A stretch of 64,000 nucleotides of DNA from Amblyomma americanum (taxonomy: Eukaryota > Arthropoda > Arachnida > Ixodida > Ixodidae), in assembly GCF_052857255.1 (NCBI RefSeq), contig NC_135500.1:106091048-106155047 (forward strand), given 5' to 3'. Both the position numbers and the translations under genes were made by a program. Positions 22,426-35,740 of the stretch are shown piece by piece. The stretch's first letter is position 1; every line of letters starts with the position of its first letter. Under the pieces are notes generated by a model. The model searched no databases, was not told the origin of the DNA, and saw nothing but the letters and a program-made list of their open reading frames with translations.

Positions 22426-24592
22426 TACCGAATAGTGAGACAGTTGCGCAATTTCCTACCCTCAAAAACCACTATTTTTATGCCGTTTGTTCTTTCTCTT
22501 TCAGGGACGGAAAGTTGCCGGGTGATCTTTTCAGGCGGTCAGTTATTTAACAAAGAAGCAGGAAAGGCAACAATGTGCTGTCCGAAGAGGACCTGATGTT
22601 TTCCCCTTGCAGCATGTTGTCCCGTGCCAACCAAGTTACGGTGGCGACCGTCCTTGCTTGCATATTTCAAGGTATTTGTGCTCCGTTAACAGTAGCCTAA
22701 CTCTTCAAGTGCAGTGCCAGAAACGACCGCAGTGCAAACACAACTTATCATTTTGCAAGAAAGCGCATGAATGTATGTTTTTCTTTCATACCTTAGTGCA
22801 TCTTGCTTGTATCTGTACTGCAGATTTCAGCAGAAGACAAGAAGCATCGTAAAAAAAAACAGCTTTGGCATCAAAGTAAACGCCTTTTACGCTGGTATCA
22901 AATTCGGGCTTCTGCGCTGTAAATGAGCTAGTATTTGTCGATTCATTTAAGCACTGAATTTATTTTATATGGCTTAAATTCCTAGATATTCCAATTTGAG
23001 CGCACGCAGGTCTTGCAGACTACATACCAGGCATGCCTGCATGCAGGCCATTTTTTGAATTATATCTGTAAACAATGAACTCTTCCAGGTCATCTGCTTA
23101 GAAGTAATGTTGGTTCGGTTTTTCTGATCAAAGTAACATGTGATGAACTTCGGTAGTTGTCTTCGACGAAATGTCGCAACTGAATGTAGTTTGTTGGTAA
23201 CTGAGTAGCACAAGGTTTTTTTTTTAACTTTGATGCTGCAGTATAAAGCATTTGTTCGCAAGTTTACGTTATTGAGGTTTGTAATAAATGGTATATTCAG
23301 CGTTCATTGCACGAATTTATTGGAATAATTCAGGAAATAATCTAAAAAATGGGATACCAATTTTTCTGGTGAACTTGTAGTAAGGAGCGCGTAAGCCATT
23401 TACTTCGGTTATTTGACGATTATGTTGCTTTTCTTTCCGTACACGTGGTGTAACTAGGCTCTGTGGATTTCGGGTACATCCCAAAGACAACGCAGATGTT
23501 TTTGAATTAAACTTGCATTTATCCAAGAAACGTTAATTTATTGCGGAGTCTCCGCGGAAATGCAAGCAGTTGTACTTTTAGTCTGGGATTCAATTTGTCG
23601 CGTGCACCTCATTGCGTTACATATACTACGCTAACCAGTAAGATGGCACTGTCAAGGAACAAGTAATACATCTAAATATGCGAGGCGAAAGCTTAGTGCG
23701 CCTCTTCCCTCACTGAGGATGCCTTAAAATCGGTTCGACTATCATAGGTAAATTTTGAACACGCCGTACAAAGCACCTATTAGTGAGGCCTCCCATAGAT
23801 CATTTTTGTTGTCGTTGTTGTAGGGGTAGGCCCCAAGCTACCTTCACATTTCCTTATCGCGCTGCCTGATCTGAACTCATGCATTACTGCACAACCAGAC
23901 GCTCTGCGTTTTCGCGGTAGAGCTATTCCAGCCGCTGAGATCTAAACGCCGGCCTCCGCCATGCTGCTCTTCGTATGCACAGCGTGCAGTTTCGATGACT
24001 TCGTTAGATTTGTTTTCCGTGGGGCTGAGTTTCCAAATGGCGATGTGCGTGCGTATCCGCCTCCGACCATCACGTGCGAGCAGTAAATCCTGCCGCTTCT
24101 CTGTTAACAATTTTTTGTTGCCAAATAACCTATGCTTTCCTGCCAAGTCATATAGCTCATTGAAATAACCCGCAAAAAATGCAAAACGTGTACACATAGG
24201 CGCACGTAGCTGTAACCAAATTGGGATAGTTCTGTGCCTGTTTTCTTTTTTGTTTAAGCAAGTATATATATCTGGTATATGGTATATTTTCTCGTCAGCA
24301 GACGCGTACAAGCGGCTCCTCGTCGCTCTGGGCACCTTCTTACCTCACATGGCTCCCTTAAATGCTTCATTCAGTTAAGGAAGCATGTAGGAATCCTCCC
24401 TTGAGGTAGAGAGAACCTGTGAGTTACGGAGCGTTTTAAAATTTGCAGCATAGTATGCTGCGTTCATTACTTTCCTTAACCCATGCGTCATGCACTAAAT
24501 AATCTGACCTCTTCATGCCAACAACAGTATTGGGTATTTGATGAGTTCATTTGTCTGCTTTTACAACATGATTTTTCTTACTCGGCCATATG

Positions 24593-24593
24593 T

Positions 24594-24680
<87 letters not shown>

Positions 24681-24682
24681 TT
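24593..24682. repeat. (TTTA)n microsatellite, LINE tail
   Basis: About 22 uninterrupted TTTA units. On the minus strand this is the (AAAT)n end of the adjacent LINE. Confidence 0.95.
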
Positions 24683-24877
24683 CAAATACCTCACGGGCTG
24701 CGACTGGAGTATTATGTGAGGGGGGTTACATAACTGGGGTGGGAAAAAGAAGCAAGTAGAACATGGTTTTTTTAACATCGTTATACAAAGAACAAACAAC
24801 CAACCAGAAAATAGAACTAAATTGAAAAACTAAATTGAAAAACGCCCTACAGAACACACTTCAGAAGAAAATGCTAC

Positions 24878-26509
24878 TTATTTTTCTTTGAAAATAACAT
24901 GATCTGAGATGTGAACAATGTTATCAGGAAGACTATTCCAATAAATGATTGCACGGGGCAGGGCTGATGAGTTGAATGCAGTGGTCCTTCCCGAAAGGCG
25001 CTTAAAACTGAGGTGATTATGCAATCGGTGAGATGTGCGGGCCGGTTTTGTAAGGGGTAGTGTGAAGGAATGATGGCTGTAAACAATTTTATGGAAGAGG
25101 CAGATAAGTGCTATTGTTCTGCGAGATTCTAAAGATGGAAGGGATAACGAAGCCTTAATGTTAGTTATACTGGAATATCGGCAATAGTTGCGAGAAATGA
25201 AGCGAGCGGCACGATTTTGTACGCGCTCTAGGGAATTAATTAGGTACTGTTGGTGAGGTGACCAAATGGAAGATGCGTATTCAATTTGAGGGCGGACGAA
25301 TGTCTGATATGCGAGCTGGCGTGTGGAAGAAGGCGCACCTCTGAGGTTACGCTTTAAATAACCTAATGTACGGCTAGCTTTGGCAGCAATTTTTTCTATG
25401 TGGGTTTTCCATGAGAGATTAGATAAAAAGTGAACGCCAAGGTACTTGTACGATGACGCAAGAGTGACTGGACTGTTGTTAAGCGAGTAAGTGAAAAGGT
25501 AATTAGACCGTTTACGGCTAAATGTCATTAACTGGCATTTATCAGTGTTAAGGGACATTAGCCACGATGAGCACCAGTTATTAATGCGATGTAGATCTTC
25601 TTGAAGGGCGATGTGGTCATTAAAGGAGCGGATTTTGCGATAAATAACGCAATCATCTGCAAACATTCTGAGTGTTGAGGTAATGCCTAATGGGAGGTCA
25701 TTGATGTAAATCAGAAAAAGTAACGGGCCTATTACACTACCTTGCGGTACGCCTGATGTTACATCAATTAAATGGGATGAATGGTTATCAATAGAAGTGA
25801 ATTGTTTTCGAAATGATAAAAAGTTTCTTATCCAAGAAATTGTTAATGAATCGAGGCGCAATGATGAGAGTTTCGCTATTAAACGACAGTGTGGAACGCG
25901 GTCAAAGGCTTTAGCATAGTATAGGAATATACAGTCGATTTGAAGATTTTCGTCCATACCGTGAAAAAGCTCATTAGTAAATTCGAGTAGTTGTGTTTCA
26001 CATGATAACCCTTTTCTGAACCCATGTTGTTTTGAAAAGAAGAAACCGTTGCCTTCTAAATGTAATGCCGTGTTAGATGCAATGATGTGTTCGAGAAGTT
26101 TGCAAGATATACATGTCAGAGATATTGGGCGATAGTTAGCAACGTCAGTTCGGTCACCGGATTTGAAAATTGGAATAACTTTTCCAATTTTCCACTCGTA
26201 TGGTATCTCGCCTGTTGAAAGTGATTGCCGAAATATATAAGTGAGTATGACGCTGGAATGAGCCACGGTATGTTTCAAAATTTTCGAATTAATCCCGTTA
26301 ATACCACATGAAGTACTTAATTTCAGATTGTTAATCAATGTCGCAACGCCATCAACAGTAACGTCTATTGGGCTCATGTAGTCATAGTCATATTCTGATG
26401 GCGATGGAATATTGGAATAGTCTTCCTTCGTGAACATATTGGCGAAAAAGTTATTGAAAGTCTGAGGGCGTTCGTCTTGAGCAATGGGGTCTCCAGCCTC
26501 ATCAATCAA
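24878..26509 (-). pseudogene. LINE reverse transcriptase (CR1/L2 clade), probably inactive
   Basis: The uninterrupted 543-codon frame contains the RT blocks in order: IPIFKSGDRTDVANYRPISL, KQHGFRKGLSCETQLLEF, FLYYAKAFDRVPH (about residues 195-207), SGVPQGSVIGPLLFLIYIND and FADD (catalytic Asp pair at 285-286). The thumb and the C-terminal EYASSIWSPHQ block follow. The frame remains open upstream of 26509 to an in-frame TAG near 26605, and there is no ATG at 26509, so the shown left residue is arbitrary. The first catalytic Asp, usually F-L-D, is Tyr at residue 197, which should abolish polymerase activity. Confidence 0.85.
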
Positions 26510-27168
26510 CGTAAAATCTGAAGAAGTTTCGGAAGGTGATAATGTTTTCCAAAATTTTTTTGGATTGTTTTTGGATTGTTGAACAGTTTCTGATGTTTCT
26601 TCATCCTATGGATTGAATTCTGATCCATACTATTTATCACTGTGTGCTTTGTTCTTTCAAACGGTTGTGTTAATTTTTTTTAACTGTACATTCTTTGCAA
26701 CCCTAGAGCAATATACTGAGGCTTTATGCACTTTCGATGCAGCTGGAAATCATATCCTTTAAGTATGGTTTCCAAGCATTGCTTCAGAAGCTAAGGTATT
26801 CATTTTACAACCAGGCTGTAACGCTCGAATAAAAGCGCCAAATTCCTTATAATTCCTAAGTCAAAACCTATGTATAGACCACAGCTCACCCACATAAACT
26901 TGGTTTTTGGATAAAGATATTTTTGTGGGGTTTTTTTCTCATTATTTTTCGGAAGCGATAACAAACCTTTTTTCTGCACTCTGATTGGCTCGTCAGGAAG
27001 TTTTACATTTGAAGTTGAAGTGTAGTTTGCTATTGACATTAGTGTCACTTCAAGTAATATTGAAAGCAATATATGCTTCTCTAAATTAACATTTTACAGA
27101 AAGCGACGAATACGATGCTTTGTACATGTTTAATGCAAGCTGGTCATCTAAAAACAGCAATTTCTCAC

Positions 27169-27324
27169 CAGTGGCGTTTCCGTACGTGTTGTCTCGGCTT
27201 GGGCTTTGCAGCGTTGTCTTCGAATCTCCCCCAAAGAGCTGCCAGACGAATTGGTTTCTCGAGTTCTGCACATTCTTCCAGGTGCACCAGCCGTCTTCGA
27301 AGTCGCAGCGTCGGTCACCTGGCA
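27169..27324 (-). CDS. Exon 9: MAM domain 3, N-terminal part
   Basis: The exon encodes DRRCDFEDGWCTWKNVQ, a near-consensus MAM start with both cysteines and the Trp. An N-glycosylation sequon, NAT, occurs at the end. The acceptor is TTTTCTTGCAG and the donor GTGAGAA; both sides are phase 1 (156 nt). The CR1-type LINE lies in the following intron, in the same orientation as the gene. Confidence 0.9.
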
Positions 27325-29838
27325 CTGCAAGAAAAGAGTAGAATACCACTTCAAAGCTGGCAAAAAGACAACTTATCCACAACACGGATGTACGTTTCAC
27401 TAAATTACTCATCGTGAAAAGAAGATTTTCAATCATTCTGCATAAAAAAATTATCCCGTTAGGAATTAGGCCCACATAGGCTGGAACTGTAAGATTGTTT
27501 TGAGAGGATCTTCAAATGATGTGCCCAAGCTGATGCAGGTGTAATACTGCACCGGTTCTTTAAAGTTAGCCAAACTGCACTGAGCTGAGACCTAAAATAT
27601 AACAACACATTTGAAATGCTCACCAAGAACCAAAGCAAATTCGTTATGTTTTAAGGAACTTAGAAATGGATTTTTTGTTTTTATCGAGTTAATGCAGCGG
27701 ACTCAAAGATGCAGGCGAATGCTGCATAGCTCGAATAGTGCGGCAGATGCGCACCAAACAAAACTAACGATGCACTGACATTGTAGCCTGCACCCATATT
27801 TGGCTGGATGCTTTAATATTTTGCTTATTCCTTGAATAAGCGAAATAAATCAAAAGGAGGGACCTCCAAATCGCGTCTCTGTTTCATTTTGGGCATTCTC
27901 AATCTTTCCATGTTTCTGTTTTCGTGCATAAATGAAAACACCGTAGAAAATAGGCTCGGTGAATGGTAGTGAAATAGAGTCTAAAAGGAACCTGGTAGCC
28001 AATAATGCAAGTGCCTTTTCCAGGAAAGCTAGTCTGAGCATGTCGTTTTCTATGCTATCAGCCGTTAATAAAATTGAGTGACTTAAGGTTGAACGAATTT
28101 GGAAGGGTAAGTAATTTATAAGGCTTGAGATCAATACACCTGGTTTACTTGCTGGTCTGGTGCCATGCAGGACACGAAGCAGGACATGTAGGGTTCATTA
28201 CTGGCCGAGATATAGCTAGCAGCACTGAAGAAACCCTAAGCATTTGCAGGAAAGTGAGGGCCGTTGTAGGCAAATAAAAGGCACGGAATGATACAAGTGA
28301 AAGTTTATGTATCGACATCAAACCTAGACGTTGGGGATTTTAAGATGTTATATGTGCGTGTTGGTTGAACCAGCTAGCCCGCAATAACGTTCCATTACAT
28401 CACATTGCTTCCACCGTGGGCTCTACTCTCTGTGTGGAAACGAAACATGACGTTGCATTTATGTGTATAAACCTCATCGCTCTGATCACATGTCAGTCCT
28501 GTGTCCTGCTTAAAACGCAAGTTAGTGCCGCCACAAGTACGAGTCTGCACCTGTGTTGTCTTTTTCGTTCCTCATCAGCTATCCTGGCCCATTCGCGCAG
28601 TCCAACTTTATATCCGCAATGAACAAGCTAGCCCGCAAGAACGTTCAACTTCATGTTTAGTTTCATGTTTGTTGTGGTTTCCACCCGATGTTCACCAAAA
28701 TTTTCCGCTAATTGGAGCTAAAAGCCGCTCTTGCTTAATCATAGGATATGAGATCATCGAAGAAACGAAAGGAGAGAAAATTAACCAAACTTTAGAGAAG
28801 GCAAAAAAAAAACGGACATCGTAGGCTAAACAATAAATTGAAGTTAATAGGGATTTAGAGGAAGTAAGCCAGTGATTTTTCATGCCGCGACAAAATTCCT
28901 AAAGTAAGCGTAAAATTTTTATTTGAAGCCTTTTTTTCGAGAAGCAGCCTGAAACATCGCCAAGAACGTCAAACCATTTTGGTTCTCAAAACACTCTGGA
29001 ACGGTATAGAAATTCTTTTCCCCAAGTTCTACACCTGAAATTGGCTGCAAAACGAACCATGTCCAGCAATTTTGTAGAAAACTTTTGAAAATTGATAAAT
29101 TGTAGGATCATTTTACACTAATATTGAAGATAATGGTCCACTCTTCTGATATGTAACAAAATCTTCCTTTTAAAATGTATCCATCGATCGCATCGAACAT
29201 TTAAGACTCCAATAGAAACCGACTGAGAAAGCTTTTGACGATAGCAAGAACGTTAACAGAAAAAAATTCAAAACTTCAGTCGGGTTATGAACAGACCTGT
29301 TGATTTTTTTAGTGAAATATTAAATTATATGACAAAAATGCGTTCATAAACTGTTTCCCGCTCAAAAAAGCTTTTTTTTTTCAAGAATCCCTGGGTATGC
29401 TGTACCCCGAATGCAAAATCACTAAAAATGAGCACGAGGAAATTTACCTCAGTGCAGAATAAATATTGCATAGTTTGGGAGGACGCCTCAGTAGAACCAA
29501 AGGGATAATAAACATTTCCAGTGCCAGAAAACATAGGTTGAAGAAAAGTAGGGAAACTTTCCTGGTCAACGGACGCTATAGCCATCTGTACAAAATATTC
29601 ATGTGAACTGTCTGTGATACATACACAGGAGGTTTTTGACAGCCCTGAGCGGAGTTGTCAGTGCTATTTATTAGCACAAGGTAGGCTTTTAGATGAGAGC
29701 CCCTTATGACAAAATCCCTCTGGTGCGTCTGTGGATCGGTCAGTAACGTTATTTTCCAGCTCTATAGTAAATATGTCAGACTCCTGCATTCGACTTCTTG
29801 AAGAATTTATCAGAAGGAGAGTGTTGATGAGGACTTAC
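27325..29838. other. Intron between exons 8 and 9
   Basis: Short direct repeats containing AGCTAGCCCGCAA and AACGTTC occur near 28370 and 28625, about 250 bp apart, and may mark an old element. Nothing else was recognised. Confidence 0.5.
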
Positions 29839-29935
29839 CTCTTTTGCCATTGCAGTCGTCCAGCCTGATATCATCTATGGCACAGAAGGATTTTGTTGGG
29901 ATGTTGTTTCCTCTCATGTAGCATGTGAAGAGCAA
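29839..29935 (-). CDS. Exon 8: MAM domain 2, C-terminal part
   Basis: The exon encodes a strand beginning LLFTC and the diagnostic closing motif FCAIDDIRLDDCN, with the canonical AIDDI and fourth cysteine. The acceptor is GTTTGCGCAG and the donor GTAAGTCC; phase 0 in and phase 1 out (97 nt). It closes a 504-nt module. Confidence 0.88.
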
Positions 29936-31655
29936 CTGCGCAAACGATTTCACCCAAGGTTGGCAGGAAACCTTAATTCTGTACTCAATATTTTATTTTT
30001 TACATTTGTATCTTCACTTGCAGCAATCTTAACTAAAAGACCAAAAGTGGTTGAACAGTAACTTGTCTGCGGCATCAGCCGCTCGCTGGCCCCGTTTTTG
30101 AAGTGTTTGGTGCTTTCTTCTTCCTCGTGGTTTCTGAGCGTGCAGGCGTCCCATGCGGTATAACTTATGCTCCCAGTCATGCGTGGTTTCTGACCTGCTA
30201 CTTACTTTGTTTCTTGCTTTTATTCATCCCTATTTACTACGTATCTAGCTGCGAGGATGAACCATCCGTTGAGAGTGAGACAGCTACTAGGCCATTAATA
30301 TCATCAGGACCTCCTACTTACTTTTTTCCCACGGAACTCTTTGACGTGCGTGAATGTTGAAAGGATGCGATGTTACTGAACAGAAAGGAGGTACGGACTT
30401 GGGCACTAGAGAATGCATTCTAATTCTGTTACATGGTTGTCACAACTGTTTTAGAGGAGATTACAATTGATATAGATATGTAACACTAAGAAAAAAGCAG
30501 CGGAAAAGGAAAATATTTTTTATACACCAGAAACATAGTGAAAGTTGTCGAAAAAGAGCGTTAAATCCAAATTCACTCTTTTTTCGCAGACGGGAGGACC
30601 TGGACATTGATTGGACCCAGCAATATGCAGGCTTTCGTTTAGCGGAGAGGAACCGGAACTCATGAACATGTTACGTCATACTTTGCAGCCCGAAATGAAT
30701 TGCTAAGGCTATCGTCAATCATTTCGACTCGGTCCTTGCAGCGATATCAGTTTCAGTACATACTTCTTGCGTAAACACGTCAAGATGATACTAAGCAAAA
30801 CGTTGTTATTGTCGTTCCTGTTGACAAGTCTGATCAGAGCCCCTACGACAAAAATTAGAGGCCTGCATGTCTTCTTTGCTCTCCAAAAACATTTCGGATG
30901 GTGATTCACGCCATAACATCTTGACGTTATAGTCTACCTGTCATACCAGACCAACATAGCTTTGGGAAAGGCAGTACAGCTTACAAAGATGTCAGTCTAA
31001 TGAGCCGCACACTTAAAGAGGTAGAAAAAGAAAACTTCACGTACTGACCGTCCGTTATACATATGCTTTGAGGTAGTTCGTAAGGTCTGCTGCATGTGAG
31101 AAATTTGGCCCAAAAATCATCGACGTTGCAGAAATTCTCAAGGTACTGTCTTAGCAACCATCAGTACTCCCAAGCTGGCAACGAGGAGGCAGCGAGAAAT
31201 CCTAGACTTCCAGCGTCATGCACAACGGTTTCTTCCTCAGACTGCTTCTGTTTTCTATGTTCGCAAGTATTCCATATTTTGTCAGATGATCTTTGGTGCC
31301 ACCTTATGCTTAATGGATTCAAGTATTTCAATAAAATTATCTACGGCGTACTACCTCGGCAGGCACTAACTGGTTTCGCCAACTTTTTTGCCATTAACTT
31401 TTACGTCACTAGGAGAAATCCGTGTGACGTGTTTTTGCCTCACCCGGGCAACCAGCCTTGGGCCCCAAATCACGCCGAGCATCCTCACATATTACTCTAA
31501 TACTTGTTTTCTGGGTAGTAAACCGACGGACACCACCGTTTAAAAATGAATAATTTTATTAAAATTCGTCCTGGGGAGCGAGAGAGGTCTCGTAAATCAT
31601 GGAGTTTTCTGAGTTACAAAGGCCTTCATCAAGCTGGGCTTGGACGGATACTTAC
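29936..31655. other. Intron between exons 7 and 8
   Basis: No repeat was recognised. A plus-strand frame at 30103-30360 has one hydrophobic segment (CYLLCFLLLFIPIYYV) but no supporting evidence as a gene. Confidence 0.5.
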
Positions 31656-31762
31656 GTGAAAGCGTCTTTCCTCCATGAACGTGAGGTCCACTGCAGTCCA
31701 AGCGCCCCGGATCAACTCTTTGGAGGGCCGCTTCCAAATCGTCTGATAATATTTTGGGCCAG
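31656..31762 (-). CDS. Exon 7: MAM domain 2, second central part
   Basis: The exon encodes GPKYYQTIWKRP followed by GAWTAVDLTF, matching the W..(9-11)..W-x-x-V-x-L region of MAM domains. The acceptor is TGGCTTACAG and the donor GTAAGTATC. It enters in phase 1 and leaves in phase 0 (107 nt), exactly what is needed between exons 6 and 8. Confidence 0.8.
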
Positions 31763-33480
31763 CTGTAAGCCAGCCGACAAAATGGACAAAGTTATATTTG
31801 ACAACCGGGTTTTCTAGACACTTTAAGCAGCTGGGTGTCCACGGAGTTTTAACAGTTGCCAAGAAAGTCGTATCACAACTTTTTGAATCATTAATCCATG
31901 GTGGTAGTTTCTAGGAATAAGGCGTTTATAAACTTATGCTGATTAACCACACGCCCCTTCATTTACGGTTTTGATTATTTCTGGAATTTAGAGGTGAAAT
32001 CGGGCGATATTCCTTCATTATTAGAATTAAAGCCTGTGGGGCAAGTTGGTGCATGACTGAAAATACTCCGGCGCAACGACACCATAAGAAAGAAAAGGAC
32101 AACAGATGGCACACAATAGCGCCTGTTCATTTGAAGAAAAGGTGCACATTTGTAACGCTCACTCATGAATGTGACAGTGCTCTATCACTCTCAACCCAGC
32201 CAGTAACAAGTAATCTGCAAATGACAAGACCACACACTCATCCCAGAGCGCGTCTACCCAGCACTTAAAGTACAAGCTTTTAACAAACGTTATGAAAATA
32301 AACCAAACAAATCTTGGCAATAGCAATGTCAGTCAAACGTAGCAAAAGAACTGTCATACATTCGAAGCAATAGCAGTCAATATTGCTTTTGCTACGTTGG
32401 CTGACTCTGCTATTGCCAAGATTTGTTTGGTTTATTTTCATAACCTTTGATAGAAGCTAGTGCTCTAAATGCTGGGTAGAGCGTTCTTGGATTAGTGTGT
32501 AGCCTTGTCATTTACAGATTACTTGTTACTGGCTGGGTTGAGAGTAGTAGAGCGCTGTCACATGCATGAGTGAGGGTTATAAATGTGCACCTTTTCTTCA
32601 AATGAGCAGGCGCTAGTGTGCGCATGCGTTGTCCTTTTCTTTCTTCTGTTGTCGTCGTTGCACCGCAGGTATTTTCAGTGGATATTTTATGAGCTCAAAT
32701 TCGGGTTAAGCTCAATTCAGAAAATTTTTTATGTAGAGTGGGTTTTTTCGGTTATCTTTTAAGCACATTACAGTTAACTAGAACAGCTCTTTTTTTTTCC
32801 TCAACAGAAAATGCTGTTTTTTTTCGCTCATTGTTTCAAAACAAGCATTAAAATCGCCGGTTCCTAAAAGATAGTCTACCGATTAAGATTTTATTTTTTA
32901 ATTTATTACAAATATTGCATTCCATACCATATCAATTTATTGTGAGGCCCTTCCACATCTTCACAAGACAGGACTGTTCTTTTTTGTGCAAAACGAAAAC
33001 ATTCACCATCACAGCGAACATTTCAAACGCACAAGGTCCTTGGATGTGGGTGTCGTTGGCGTGGATCGTGCTTAATGGTGACTTTTATAAGACATCTCGT
33101 CTGTAGCCATGATTCACCGTCTGGCTTTAAACGGTCCTTTTCGGGCGTATACCCCAATTCATCCGCCTCAAGAAAACTATGGTTAAAGGAAGTTTATGAT
33201 CCTCCGTTGACTGAATGCGCCCTCTGGAATAAGCAATAGATATCCCAAAAGAACTTGCGGTGTCTTCTTTTTTCAGTAGAAAACCAGCATCGCCTACAAG
33301 GCCTTTTTTAGACGTAGAAATCGGGTGTAACCCATTTTTAAACAATATGCTCGGGGTGCAAGAATTGGGTAAAATCGGGTTTCACCCGAAAGCGATGGAC
33401 CCTAGATGAACACCACCAGAAAAGAAATTATCATATTAAAGGACTTTGCGAATGAATGTCACCAGATGTATCGTCATTAC
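31763..33480. other. Intron between exons 6 and 7
   Basis: It holds the large foldback repeat at 32.05-32.68 kb; otherwise AT-rich and unassigned. Confidence 0.65.
32053..32684. repeat. Large foldback (inverted repeat) element
   Basis: Two arms of about 290 bp are imperfect reverse complements. The left arm starts CATGACTGAAAATACTCCGG, and the right arm ends CCGCAGGTATTTTCAGTG. The innermost part, around 32284-32325 and 32405-32445 (AAATAAACCAAACAAATCTT and its complement), is nearly perfect. The central spacer is short. No coding region is seen. It could be a MITE-like or foldback transposon. Confidence 0.85.
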
Positions 33481-33642
33481 CTGCTGTTTGGACTTTCATT
33501 CGGTAGTTCTCCGCTGTGAGTGGACTTTCGGGAATATAGTATTGAAACCTGAGGCACTGTACAGCCGACCGGCCAGGTAGCCCTGGTGACGAAAGAATGC
33601 TTTCGACCGCACGATCTCTTGCTTCTAGGTATGCGAGACCAC
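33481..33642 (-). CDS. Exon 6: MAM domain 2, first central part
   Basis: The exon encodes GLAYLEARDRAVESIL, AVQCLRFQYYI with the third conserved cysteine, and YRMKVQT, the L-x-V strand of MAM domains. The acceptor is CTCCCCACAG and the donor GTAATG. Both sides are phase 1 (162 nt), so the central part of this domain is split by an intron that domains 1 and 4 lack. Confidence 0.83.
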
Positions 33643-34314
33643 CTGTGGGGAGAACAAATCAATCGCCAAGCACCCAATACATAATTTATGCTTTTGGAAA
33701 TATATTGCACAGGCTACCGGTTTTTTATACCATGCGACCTTTAATCGCAAGGCATTAAAGCGTATTATAACAGCAAGAAACGGGAAATCGCCGAAATGGC
33801 CGTGGAGCGATATTAATACATATCCGCAAAGCTGAAATTAGAGGCAATATATTTTGTAATATAAGTTCTGACTGCTTTGGAATATTGCTGTGCATTAACA
33901 AATAGTTCCCTGTCAAAATCTAAAGCTGTAGAGCACACCTGCTATACCACGATTCAATGAAAACAGCACAGTCACATCTAAGCGTTTCTTTTTTATATAA
34001 TTTTCTCCTTAAAAACATTCACAATATAACAGCAATGTTTTACTAGCGCTTAATATTTGGTTTTGGCTTATTTATGCCATTAGATTCTCTACTTTGCAAA
34101 AGCGAGTCTCGCACGGCGCTTCAGCAACACTGCGGCAACAGAGATAAAAGCAGCGACAAGTAATAGTTACTATGTATATTGGTCAAATGGCTTCACAATG
34201 TCACGTACCATTTCCCTCAGCTCACTTTCAGACCTGCATCGCCCTCAGCACCATCAACTCATCTCGCGTTGCACTGAGGCAACGCCACCTGAACTCTTAC
34301 GGCGTATTGAAAGT

Positions 34315-34497
34315 TGGTTTGATTTGGTCTAAGGGGGTTTAACGTCCCAAAGCGACTCAGGCTATGGGAGATGCCGTAGAGAAGGGCTCCGGAAATTTCG
34401 ACCACCTGGGGTTCTTTAACGTGCACTGACATCGCACAGTACAGAGGCCTCTAGAATTTCGCCTCCATCGAAATTCGACCGCCGCGGCCGGGATGTA
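34315..34497 (-). mobile_element. SINE, head-truncated
   Basis: The body matches the SINE at 20341 closely, from GGGGGTTTAACGTCCCAAAG to TCGACCGCCGCGGCCGGG. The tRNA-like head is missing: the match stops before the B-box region. Confidence 0.8.
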
Positions 34498-34608
34498 TTG
34501 AAAGTGAGTAGTTCACCACGAAATATCCCTAGAAGTGAATTGTCAATGCAAAAAAACAAAGGTCGTGAAAAGAGCAACAATCGCTGGAGCAACAGGAACA
34601 ACGCCCTT

Positions 34609-35108
<500 letters not shown>

Positions 35109-35297
35109 GCCACATGTTTCCGGGCTCTGCAGACCCAGCTACGAGCGGCGTCCTAGAGGCATTTTATAGAGTCTGGCGGTACCCTACAGCCGCAGTAAGA
35201 CTCGCAAGGAACAATATTACACTGATGCGCACCAACGCAAAACTATAACTATGCCAAAAAACGAGCTGTTTGTGATTCAGGAGGAGAGGCTACTCAC

Positions 35298-35435
35298 CAA
35301 GCATTCCGCCAGACGAGTAGTCGGGAAGGAAGAACCTTTTTCGATGATCACCGAGCTTCCACAACACGGAAGGCTTGTCAAATATGTAGCCGCAAGTTTC
35401 GCCCCAGTCGAAGTCGCAGGAACCGTCCTGTGGCT
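35298..35435 (-). CDS. Exon 5: MAM domain 2, N-terminal part
   Basis: The exon encodes GSCDFDWGETCGYIF, the MAM opening motif with both cysteines; Tyr replaces the usual Trp after the second. The acceptor is ATTAACTTCAG and the donor GTGAGTAG; both sides are phase 1 (138 nt). It lies 305 bp after the end of MAM domain 1 and just beyond a 494-bp (GT)n tract in the following intron. Confidence 0.85.
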
Positions 35436-35740
35436 CTGAAGTTAATCCCGAAATCAGAATTACTGAGGGCACTAGCAAGGCGATGACAACAGGCTAATAT
35501 CACTCGTTAATCAACTCGCTGACGTGTGATATAGAAACACTGAGCAAGCCAAACAAGGTTTGTAATGATCTTAAACTACAGCATGTATAGTCTTGGAAGC
35601 CTGCTGTCGAAAATACGTTCAGAAGTTAAAGGAGCAGTACTAAATGTCACAACAATGCAGGTAAATCGGAAGTATCTAGTAGTCTTCAGTTGCTGTAAGA
35701 TAATCTCAAGTGCATCACATTCTCCGCCTGCTCCTCTTAC

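Larger units (their letters stand above)
24593..26607 (-). mobile_element. CR1/L2-type LINE, 5'-truncated
   Basis: A long minus-strand frame encodes a non-LTR reverse transcriptase and ends about 200-280 bp before an (AAAT)n tail, read as (TTTA)n on the plus strand at 24593-24682. No apurinic-endonuclease domain or 5' part is present. The KNNPKKFW segment just before the RT is typical of CR1/L2 elements. The element shares its 3' style with fragments at 49.7 and 60.6 kb. It lies in an intron in sense orientation. Confidence 0.85.
21277..27168. other. Intron between exons 9 and 10
   Basis: It holds a SINE-derived foldback (22.2-22.4 kb) and the CR1/L2-type LINE (24.6-26.6 kb). An open frame at 23877-24335 (minus, 152 codons) has no recognisable domain. 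Confidence 0.65.

Noticed and set aside
23877..24335. 152-codon minus-strand frame
   Set aside because: No domain, no repeat match and no splice context consistent with the MAM gene.
29325..29585. 86-codon minus-strand frame near exon 8
   Set aside because: It lies downstream of exon 8 in gene orientation, shows no MAM motif, and is not required by exon phases.
30103..30360. 85-codon plus-strand frame with a hydrophobic stretch
   Set aside because: It has an upstream non-signal N-terminus, no recognised family and no splice or promoter support; probably chance.
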